Positions 1 through 5,297 of a DNA stretch of 5,827 nucleotides are shown piece after piece; the first letter of the stretch is position 1, and every line of letters begins with the position of its first letter. The position numbers and the translations under genes were made by a program. The notes under the pieces are model-generated. The model was not told the origin of the DNA, searched no databases, and saw only the letters and a program-made list of their open reading frames with translations. The DNA comes from JBEIJQ01 sp040380145 (GTDB lineage: Bacteria; Bacteroidota; Bacteroidia; Chitinophagales; Saprospiraceae). The stretch covers positions 1 through 5,827 of the forward strand of contig JBEIJQ010000177.1 of the NCBI GenBank assembly GCA_040380145.1, in the 5' to 3' direction.

Positions 1-132
1 CCCAAATTGAGCAGATCAAAAAGAGTCTAATGACAATTTTGGGATAAATTATTGAGGAAAAATGTGCCCTCCAATCCGACCATGTGTGACCGTTTTTGTC
101 GGGCCAAGTCGTTTTCACGAAAAAAGGCACGG

Positions 133-164
133 TTTTGGTAAATCGCCGAATTGCTTTATATTTG
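133..164 (+). promoter_or_regulatory. Bacteroidota-type promoter for the Cys-rich secreted protein gene
   Basis: TATATTTG at 157-164 matches the Bacteroidota -7 consensus TAnnTTTG. A TTTTGG element at 133-138 lies about 19 bases upstream, the expected place for the -33 box. Transcription would begin near 170, giving a leader of about 75 bases before the ATG at 246. The assignment rests on motif match and spacing only. Confidence 0.6.
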
Positions 165-245
165 TAGCGTCCAAACCTTTGGCGGTCGTTGACTGTTAGA
201 AGTTTGGTTTGTGATCCAATTTTTTCATCCATCAATTTTTCTCAA

Positions 246-641
246 ATGAAGAAGTTTCTGATGTCCGCCGCGATTTTCGCGTTCTTCGGGATAGGCTCCG
301 CCATGGCCCAAGGTTGCCCGCACGCCGCCAAAGCCGCTGAGGCTAACAAGCCGGCCTGCACCCAAAACGCCGCCGCCAACGCGGAGGCGCCCGCCAAGAC
401 TGGTTGCCAGAAGGAGGCCGGAAAAGGTTGCTGCGCCAACAAGGCCGGTGCTTCTGCCACGGCCACGGCCAACGAGGGCACTGCCAAGACCTGCGCCCAA
501 AAGGCCGCTTGCTGCGCCAACAAGGCTGCCGCTGCTGCTTCTACCAATCCCAACAACGCTCCGGTGGCCAAGCCCGCCACGGTCAAGGCCGTGAAGGCCC
601 AGGCCGCTCCCACGGCTGCCCCGAAAGTCGCCAACGAGTGA
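246..641 (+). CDS. Small secreted Cys/Ala/Lys-rich protein, function unknown
   Basis: A 131-residue protein that I do not recognise as a named family. Residues 1-21 form a clear signal peptide: basic MKK, a hydrophobic core (FLMSAAIFAFFGIG) and a signal peptidase I site AMA|QG, so the product is probably periplasmic or secreted. The mature part is low complexity, dominated by Ala, Lys and Asn. It has eight cysteines, C24, C38, C54, C62-C63, C83 and C89-C90. Two related blocks each place a single Cys before a CCANKA motif (C54/C62-63 and C83/C89-90). The last 35 residues lack Cys and are Ala/Pro/Val/Lys-rich. The ATG at 246 is preferred over the in-frame TTG at 189 because the signal peptide begins there. 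The gene is a single transcription unit between its own promoter and a terminator. Metal or thiol binding is possible from the paired cysteines, but this is inference. Confidence 0.8.
   Translation: MKKFLMSAAIFAFFGIGSAMAQGCPHAAKAAEANKPACTQNAAANAEAPAKTGCQKEAGKGCCANKAGASATATANEGTAKTCAQKAACCANKAAAAASTNPNNAPVAKPATVKAVKAQAAPTAAPKVANE
428..526 (+). repeat. Direct repeat inside the Cys-rich gene
   Basis: TTGCTGCGCCAACAAGGC occurs exactly at 428-445 and again at 509-526, an offset of 81 bases (27 codons) that keeps the frame. Each copy encodes the CCANKA block. Identity at the nucleotide level suggests an internal duplication rather than only convergent composition. Confidence 0.75.
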
Positions 642-668
642 TCTGATCGCTCGCGGCTCACTGCGAAG

Positions 669-713
669 CCCCGGTACACCCGTTTGTGCGTGTGCCGGGG
701 TTTTTGTTTTTTT
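669..713 (+). terminator. Rho-independent terminator after the Cys-rich gene
   Basis: CCCCGGTACAC (669-679) pairs with GTGTGCCGGGG (690-700) over 11 base pairs including one G-T wobble, with a 10-base loop. A T-rich run with a single G follows at 701-713. It lies 27 bases after the stop codon and separates this gene from galT. Confidence 0.88.
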
Positions 714-751
714 GCAAAGTGCTCCAAGACCCACCGAACCGCTGTTTTTAT

Positions 752-1729
752 ATGTCCGAACTCCGTTGGAACCCTCTTTTGCGCACATGGACGATGGTGG
801 CGGCCAACCGCCAGAACCGCCCCAACATGCCCCGGGATTGGTGCCCCTTTTGTCCAGGTTCGGGCAAGGTGCCCGACGATTACCGTGTGTGGAGCTACCC
901 GAACGATTTTCCCGTGCTGAAACGGCCTGCCGACAGGGTGGAATCGGCGGATCTTCCCTCGGTGTACGCGGCTTCGCCGGCCGAGGGAGTTAGCGAGGTC
1001 ATTCTGTATTCCCCCGACCACCGGGCCAGCCTGTACGATCTGGACGAAGACCACCTGCTCGAACTGGTCGAACTCTGGTGCGAAAGAACGGCCGTCGCGG
1101 CCCGCCATCCGGCGGTGAAGCAGGTGTTCGTTTTCGAAAACCGCGGCGAGGCCGTTGGCGTGACGATGCCGCATCCGCACGGACAATTGTACGGATATCC
1201 TTTTGTGCCCCTGAAATTGCAGGTGGAGTTGGAGAGTTGCCGCCTTTGGCACGCGGAGCATGGCGGCTGCCTGATCTGCGAGCTGGCGCGGGCCGAACGG
1301 GAAGCCGGCGTGCGGACCGTTTACGAGAACGACCATTTTTATGCCTGCATCCCATACTTTACAGATTATCCTTACGGTGTTTTTGTGTTTGCCAAACGAC
1401 ATCTGGTTCGCCTCGGCGATATGACGGCAGATGAAAAGGCATCTTTCGGCCGGGTGCTGAGGGCCGTCACGAAAGGGATGGACAGTCTGTTCGACGCCCG
1501 TTTTCCGTACATGATGTGTTTTCACGAGGGGCCGGTCAACAGCCCGGAGCATGCTGGCCACGAGGCGTACTACCATTTTCATGTGGAGTTTTACACGCCT
1601 TGGCGGGCGAAGGAGATCGTGAAGTATTACGCATCTTCGGAATCCGGTGCTTGGGCGGCGGCCAACACCCGTCGGGTCGAGGAAACGGCCCTCGAATTGA
1701 GGGAGCATGTGGCCCGTTTTTTTTCCTGA
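752..1729 (+). CDS. galT: Galactose-1-phosphate uridylyltransferase
   Basis: A 325-residue GalT of the HIT superfamily. It exchanges UMP between UDP-glucose and galactose 1-phosphate in the cytoplasmic Leloir pathway, giving UDP-galactose and glucose 1-phosphate. The N-terminal half has the zinc-type motif WCPFCPG (C31, C34), the SPDH motif (H90, equivalent to E. coli H115) and the active-site HPHGQ at 141-145. H143 is the expected uridylylated nucleophile and H141 the remaining metal ligand. The C-terminal domain has FHEGPVN (258-263) and HFHVEFY (275-281), which match the second metal site region of E. coli GalT. The length is close to normal. The ATG at 752 is chosen because the protein then begins SELRWNPLLRTW, a typical GalT start. 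The in-frame extension from 686 would begin inside the terminator T-run region. No galK or galE is visible; a glycosyltransferase gene follows after 52 bases. Confidence 0.95.
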   Translation: MSELRWNPLLRTWTMVAANRQNRPNMPRDWCPFCPGSGKVPDDYRVWSYPNDFPVLKRPADRVESADLPSVYAASPAEGVSEVILYSPDHRASLYDLDEDHLLELVELWCERTAVAARHPAVKQVFVFENRGEAVGVTMPHPHGQLYGYPFVPLKLQVELESCRLWHAEHGGCLICELARAEREAGVRTVYENDHFYACIPYFTDYPYGVFVFAKRHLVRLGDMTADEKASFGRVLRAVTKGMDSLFDARFPYMMCFHEGPVNSPEHAGHEAYYHFHVEFYTPWRAKEIVKYYASSESGAWAAANTRRVEETALELREHVARFFS

Positions 1730-1741
1730 GCAGCAAAGGCG

Positions 1742-1749
1742 TATTTTTG
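1742..1749 (+). promoter_or_regulatory. Possible -7 box upstream of the glycosyltransferase gene
   Basis: TATTTTTG fits TAnnTTTG and lies 33 bases before the ATG at 1782, in the short gap after galT. There is a T-run about 18 bases upstream but no clear TTG -33 box. It could be an internal promoter, or chance in a T-rich gap. Confidence 0.3.
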
Positions 1750-1781
1750 CCGGCCCAATCTTGACCAACCGCCCAAATCCG

Positions 1782-2846
1782 ATGCGCGTTTTAGTAGCCC
1801 CTTTGAATTGGGGACTTGGCCATGCCACCCGCAGCATGCCCATCGTCCGCGAACTTCTTGCCCAAGGAGCGGAGGTGTGGCTGGCCTCCGACGGACTGGC
1901 GGCCGAATTGCTGAAAAAGGAGTTTCCCGAACTGCCCCTCTTGGAGCTGCCCGAGTACCGGATCACCTATCCAACGGCCAATTTTGTTTACAACATGGCC
2001 CGGCACAGCCTCAACATCATACGGGCCATGCGCAAGGAGCACCGGGTGCTGCGCCGCTGGGTCGCGGAGCACGGTTTCGGAGCGGTGGTTTCCGACAACC
2101 GCCTCGGGATGTGGCACGAAAAAATCCCGTGCGTGATGGTCAGTCACCAATTGCAGCTCCTTTCGCCCACGAAAATCCTGCAGCCGCTGGTGGACGGGCT
2201 GTATTTTCCCGTGCTGCGCCGATATGGAGAGATCTGGGTTCCCGATGTGGAGTCGGCACCCAACCTCACGGGGCCCATGTCGCACGGGACCGTTTTCGCC
2301 CCGCGTTATATCGGCACGCTCTCCCGGATGCGCGGCGACTTGGATGTTTCGGATACTCCCTCTCACGAGGTGGTCGTGTTGCTTTCCGGCCCCGAGCCAC
2401 AGCGCACCTACCTCGAGGAAAAATTGTTGGCCCAAGCGTTGGCACTGCCCGGGAAGCGTTTTTTGTTTGTCAGGGGACTCCCCGGACAAGCGGCTCCAAT
2501 GGCCGGCGGCCCGAACGTGGAGGTGGTGAATTTCATGCGCGGAGATGAGCTCAACCGGGTATTGCTGAAAGCCGACATGATCGTCTGTCGGTCGGGTTAC
2601 AGCACCGTGATGGATCTGGCGGCAATCGGTCGGAAAGCCATTTTTGTCCCCACGCCCGGGCAGACCGAACAATTGTTCCTGGCCGAACTGCTCGATCGCC
2701 AAAAGGCGTTTTTGTGTTGTCCACAGGATGGCATACAACTGTCGAGGGCTTTGGAGGCGGCCGATCGTTACTCGGGCCTTTTCCTTCCGCCGCAGCCCGA
2801 TCGGTTGGGGCAGGCCGTGCGTGACCTGTTGGCGAAAATCGGCTGA
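1782..2846 (+). CDS. GT-B fold glycosyltransferase, MurG-like (family 28-type)
   Basis: A 354-residue protein with the two-domain layout of GT-B enzymes. The N-terminal domain opens with a beta strand (MRVLVAPLNW) and the glycine-rich loop GLGHATR (11-17), the equivalent of the MurG GxGGH loop. SDNRLG (104-109) and SHQL (121-124) follow and would face the acceptor cleft. The C-terminal domain has GPEPQRT (203-209) and the donor-binding segment CRSGYSTVMDLAAIGRKAIF (269-288), then TPGQTEQ (291-297), which corresponds to the nucleotide-sugar site of MurG-type enzymes. There is no signal peptide or membrane segment, so it is probably cytosolic or peripheral to the inner membrane. Donor and acceptor are unknown. 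It is not MurG itself, because the N-terminal motifs differ. The ATG at 1782 is chosen because upstream sequence in this frame overlaps galT and encodes no domain. Its position after galT makes a sugar-nucleotide link plausible but unproven. Confidence 0.85.
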   Translation: MRVLVAPLNWGLGHATRSMPIVRELLAQGAEVWLASDGLAAELLKKEFPELPLLELPEYRITYPTANFVYNMARHSLNIIRAMRKEHRVLRRWVAEHGFGAVVSDNRLGMWHEKIPCVMVSHQLQLLSPTKILQPLVDGLYFPVLRRYGEIWVPDVESAPNLTGPMSHGTVFAPRYIGTLSRMRGDLDVSDTPSHEVVVLLSGPEPQRTYLEEKLLAQALALPGKRFLFVRGLPGQAAPMAGGPNVEVVNFMRGDELNRVLLKADMIVCRSGYSTVMDLAAIGRKAIFVPTPGQTEQLFLAELLDRQKAFLCCPQDGIQLSRALEAADRYSGLFLPPQPDRLGQAVRDLLAKIG

Positions 2847-2885
2847 ACCTTGCATTGATCCTTTACTTTAAAAACTCAGCATCTT

Positions 2886-3593
2886 TTGCTCCTGCTCCTT
2901 TCTGTTTTGCCGGGCATAGTCATCAGCCTGTACATTTTTTTTCGGGATCGGTTCGAGCCCGAACCCAAGTGGCTGCTGATGATCTGCTTTGCGTTCGGTG
3001 CGCTCAGCACCGTACCGGCCGTTTGGTTGGAAAGGAGGGGCGTTGATTGGTTGGTCGAGCTGGATCTGGGAAATTTTTGGGGTGTTTTTTTGGCGGCATT
3101 TGCCGTGGTCGCTTTTTGCGAAGAGCTGGTCAAGTTGTTGTTTCTGCGGACGGTGATCTATCCCCGGGAATCTTTCAACGAACCGATGGACGGAATCGTG
3201 TACGCCGTGGTGTTCGGAATGGGTTTCGCCACATGGGAGAATGTTCAGTACGTGATGATACGGGAGGGCGGCTTTGCCGTGGGCCTGCTGCGCATGTTCA
3301 CCGCTGTGCCCGCCCATGCGGCATTCGGGACGATCCTCGGTTATTTCCTCGGATTGGCCAAGCACGAACCGCATAGGGAAAAGAAACTGCTCCTGCTCGG
3401 TTTTTTGGGGGCTCTGCTTTCGCACGGGGCGTACGATTTTTTCATTTTCCAAAAAAAACTGCAGGTTTTTTCCATTGCGGTGCTGGCCGTTTCCATCACT
3501 GTATCCTTCGTGCTCATCGGGAAGCACCGACGGGATTCTTTCATCAGAAGCCGTCGGTTGCGGTCGGGGAATGTTTTTTCCGAAATGGAATAA
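2886..3593 (+). CDS. PrsW family intramembrane metalloprotease
   Basis: A 235-residue polytopic membrane protein with about seven hydrophobic segments (roughly 2-19, 30-48, 64-88, 103-117, 130-158, 167-188, 193-212). It carries the PrsW motifs: EELVK at 79-83, FATWENVQY around 114-122 (E118, N119), PAHAAFG at 142-148 (H144) and SHGAYDF at 179-185 (H180, D184). In the family these Glu and His residues are the predicted metal and catalytic residues. The FRDRFEPEP segment (19-27) after the first helix is also typical. B. subtilis PrsW cleaves the anti-sigma factor RsiW; the substrate here is unknown and no anti-sigma gene is visible. The frame opens after a stop at 2856-2858 and has no ATG before codon 32, so the TTG at 2886 is the best start. 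It leaves the first helix intact. The gene follows the glycosyltransferase by 39 bases, with no terminator seen between them. Confidence 0.88.
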   Translation: MLLLLSVLPGIVISLYIFFRDRFEPEPKWLLMICFAFGALSTVPAVWLERRGVDWLVELDLGNFWGVFLAAFAVVAFCEELVKLLFLRTVIYPRESFNEPMDGIVYAVVFGMGFATWENVQYVMIREGGFAVGLLRMFTAVPAHAAFGTILGYFLGLAKHEPHREKKLLLLGFLGALLSHGAYDFFIFQKKLQVFSIAVLAVSITVSFVLIGKHRRDSFIRSRRLRSGNVFSEME

Positions 3594-3630
3594 AAAAAAT
3601 CTCTCGTAGGTTATTTTTAGAGAAAAAATG

Positions 3631-3638
3631 TATCTTTG
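3631..3638 (+). promoter_or_regulatory. Bacteroidota -7 box for rplU-rpmA
   Basis: TATCTTTG is a perfect TAnnTTTG match, followed by a C-rich then A-rich leader (CCCCCGC, then AAAAAAATAACCGAAC) of about 20 bases before the rplU ATG. The -33 region near 3608-3618 is T-rich but has no clear TTG. The position and the strong expression expected of ribosomal genes support the call. Confidence 0.72.
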
Positions 3639-3663
3639 CCCCCGCTTAAAAAAATAACCGAAC

Positions 3664-3972
3664 ATGTACGCAATCGTAGAAATCGCCGGCCAGCAGTTCA
3701 AAGTCCAAGAAGGTCAGGAGATCTTCGTCCACCACTTGGGCAAACCTGAAGGCGAAAAAATGACCTTCGACAAGGTTTACCTGATCGACCGCGCCGGTCA
3801 AGTGTCCGTGGGCATGCCCACGTTGAACAACAAAGTTTCTGCCACCGTCGTGCATCCGATGGTGCAGGGCGACAAGGTGATCATCTTCAAGAAAAAGCGC
3901 CGCAAGGGCTACCAATTGATGAAGGGCCACCGCCAGCAGTTCACCAAGATCAAAATCGATTCGATCCAATAA
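3664..3972 (+). CDS. rplU: 50S ribosomal protein L21
   Basis: A 102-residue protein of normal length for bL21. It starts MYAIVEIAGQQFKVQEGQ, the signature N-terminus of the family. It continues with a beta-rich core (KVYLIDRAGQVSVGMP), and its basic KKKRRKGYQLMKGHRQQF stretch at residues 76-93 is the conserved rRNA-binding loop. L21 binds 23S rRNA in the large subunit. The ATG at 3664 follows an A-rich leader without a Shine-Dalgarno sequence, normal for Bacteroidota ribosomal genes. It is the first gene of the L21-L27 operon. Confidence 0.98.
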   Translation: MYAIVEIAGQQFKVQEGQEIFVHHLGKPEGEKMTFDKVYLIDRAGQVSVGMPTLNNKVSATVVHPMVQGDKVIIFKKKRRKGYQLMKGHRQQFTKIKIDSIQ

Positions 3973-4025
3973 CCAACGGTCGGTCCGTTTGAGCAAAGCG
4001 GCCGGCACAAACCATCACAAAGGCC

Positions 4026-4430
4026 ATGGCACACAAAAAAGGCGTAGGCAGTACAGACAACGGCCGCGACAGTAAAGCCCAGCGACTGGGCATCAAACTC
4101 TTCGGCGGTCAGTACGCCATCCCCGGCAACATCATCATCCGCCAACGCGGTACCCGCTATCGTCCGGGTCTCGGCGTGGGCGTCGGCAAAGACCATACTC
4201 TCTATGCGCTGGTTGAAGGCACGGTGGATTTCCGCCGCAAAGCCGACAACCGCTTGTATGTGAATATCCTGCCCAACGGCGCGGCCAAGGTGGCCCCAGC
4301 CCCTGCTCCTGTCGTGGCGGCTGCTCCTGCTCCTAAGCCGGCTCCGGCTCCCGTAGTGGTCGAGGAAATCGTGGCAACGGAAGATGCCCCGATCGTTTTC
4401 CCCGACGAGGAGAGCACGGAAGAGGCTTGA
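4026..4430 (+). CDS. rpmA: 50S ribosomal protein L27 with a long C-terminal tail
   Basis: Residues 1-83 are a standard bL27: MAHKKGVGSTDNGRDSKAQR at the N-terminus (the flexible arm that reaches the peptidyl transferase centre), then FGGQYAIPGNIIIRQRGTRY (26-45) and VGVGKDHTLYALVEGTV (51-67). The protein starts directly with MAHKKG, so it has no cleavable leader of the kind seen in Firmicutes. The family is usually about 85 residues, but this protein has 134. Residues 84-112 are an Ala/Pro/Val/Lys linker with PAPAP and PAPKPAPAP. Residues 113-134 are acidic (EE, ED, DEES, TEEA). The tail is in frame with no disruption and is followed 20 bases later by a terminator, so it is unlikely to be a sequencing artefact. 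It should be disordered and solvent-exposed. Its role is unknown. The gene is 53 bases after rplU and co-transcribed with it. Confidence 0.97.
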   Translation: MAHKKGVGSTDNGRDSKAQRLGIKLFGGQYAIPGNIIIRQRGTRYRPGLGVGVGKDHTLYALVEGTVDFRRKADNRLYVNILPNGAAKVAPAPAPVVAAAPAPKPAPAPVVVEEIVATEDAPIVFPDEESTEEA

Positions 4431-4450
4431 TCTTATCCGCTTGGAATTCC

Positions 4451-4485
4451 GCCTCGCTCCGAAATTCTTCGGAGCGAGGCTTTTT
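4451..4485 (+). terminator. Terminator of the rplU-rpmA operon
   Basis: GCCTCGCTCCGAA (4451-4463) and TTCGGAGCGAGGC (4468-4480) form a perfect 13-base-pair stem with a four-base loop, followed by TTTTT at 4481-4485. It begins 21 bases after the rpmA stop codon and excludes the longer in-frame starts for the next gene. Confidence 0.93.
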
Positions 4486-4512
4486 AGTTTGTTGACCGAT
4501 CAATTTTCAAAT

Positions 4513-5262
4513 ATGCAACTCACCGGAAAAGTGGCCGTCGTCACCGGGGCCAGCAAGGGCATCGGATGGGCGATAGGCGAGGCGTTGGCCATGGCCGGGG
4601 CCCGAGTGGTGCTGTCCAGCCGCAAACAGGAAGCCGTCGAAGAAGCGGCCAAACGACTTCGTGACAGGGGTTTGGAGGCTGTTGGCATCGCCTGCAATGT
4701 GGGCAATCCCTCGGAATGGCAGCCCTTGATCGAAGGAACCGTGGCCCATTACGGAGCTTTGGACATCTTGGTCAACAACGCGGCCACCAATCCCGTTTTT
4801 GGCGGGATCGAATTCACGGATGGCGGTGCATTCGACAAGATAATGGCCGTGAACGTGAAAGGACCTTTTGAATTGTCAAAACTGGCCCTTCCCCACATGC
4901 GCGCTCGCGGCGGCGGTTCGATCGTGAACATCGCCAGTGTGGGCGGCATTTCCCCTGAGCCGCAACTGGGGATTTACAGTGTGAGCAAAGCGGCCCTCAT
5001 CTCCTTGACCAAAACCATGGCCAAGGAATGGGGCGTCGACGGGATCCGCGCCAATGTCGTTTGTCCGGGCCTGATACGTACCAAGTTCAGCGAGGCCCTT
5101 TGGGCCAACGAGCCGTTGTTGCGGCATGTTCTGCAGGGGCAGCCCATCGAGCGGATCGGTACGCCTGAGGAAGTGGCCGCGCTGGTGCGCTTTTTGGTTT
5201 CCCCCGAGTCTTCCTATTGCACCGGTGGCGTGTACACGGTAGACGGCGGCTACACGATATGA
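4513..5262 (+). CDS. Classical short-chain dehydrogenase/reductase
   Basis: A 249-residue SDR with a single Rossmann domain, the usual length of the classical group. The cofactor loop is TGASKGIG (11-18). SSR at 35-37 after the second strand includes R37, which favours NADP(H). NNAA lies at 88-91. The catalytic tetrad is complete: N114 (in MAVNVKG), S142, Y155 and K159 (YSVSK). CPGLIRTKF (184-192) and the C-terminal YTVDGGYTI are standard. The C-terminal half, with PGLIRT followed by FSEALW, resembles DHRS4-like carbonyl reductases, but the substrate cannot be told from sequence. A fatty-acid FabG role is less likely, as no fatty-acid genes are nearby. The ATG at 4513 is chosen because upstream in-frame sequence crosses the rpmA terminator and overlaps rpmA. 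No clear promoter box was found in the 27-base gap, so transcription may depend on read-through or a weak promoter. Confidence 0.93.
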   Translation: MQLTGKVAVVTGASKGIGWAIGEALAMAGARVVLSSRKQEAVEEAAKRLRDRGLEAVGIACNVGNPSEWQPLIEGTVAHYGALDILVNNAATNPVFGGIEFTDGGAFDKIMAVNVKGPFELSKLALPHMRARGGGSIVNIASVGGISPEPQLGIYSVSKAALISLTKTMAKEWGVDGIRANVVCPGLIRTKFSEALWANEPLLRHVLQGQPIERIGTPEEVAALVRFLVSPESSYCTGGVYTVDGGYTI

Positions 5263-5295
5263 AAAAGGGGAACGGTTCGGAACCGTTCCCCTTTT
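5263..5295. terminator. Bidirectional terminator between convergent genes
   Basis: AAAAGGGGAACGGTT (5263-5277) and AACCGTTCCCCTTTT (5281-5295) form a perfect 15-base-pair inverted repeat with a CGG loop. The left arm starts with an A-run directly after the SDR stop codon and the right arm ends in TTTT, so the hairpin can act on both strands. The minus-strand gene ends two bases beyond it, at 5298. Confidence 0.87.
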
Positions 5296-5297
5296 GA

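Noticed and set aside
3..47. Possible C-terminal end of an upstream gene (QIEQIKKSLMTILG, stop at 45-47)
   Set aside because: Only 14 codons are visible, another frame also ends nearby (stop at 28-30), and the region is AT-rich like intergenic sequence. It cannot be judged without the left flank.
242..1966. 574-codon open frame on the minus strand
   Set aside because: It lies antisense to the Cys-rich gene, galT and the start of the glycosyltransferase gene, and crosses a terminator and two intergenic gaps. Its sequence shows no recognisable domain. Long antisense frames are common opposite GC-rich coding DNA.
1791..2855. 354-codon minus-strand frame opposite the glycosyltransferase gene
   Set aside because: It mirrors the plus-strand gene almost end to end. 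The plus strand has clear GT-B motifs, while the antisense product is His/Gln/Arg-rich with no recognisable domain.
3599..3623. Weak TCTCT/AGAGA hairpin between the PrsW gene and rplU as a terminator
   Set aside because: The stem is only five A/T-rich pairs with a long loop, has A rather than T after it, and lies just before the rplU promoter box.
3976..4006. Short hairpin (CCGTTT/AAAGCGG) between rplU and rpmA
   Set aside because: It has six pairs including a wobble and no T-run. L21 and L27 are expected to be co-transcribed, so an internal terminator is not supported.
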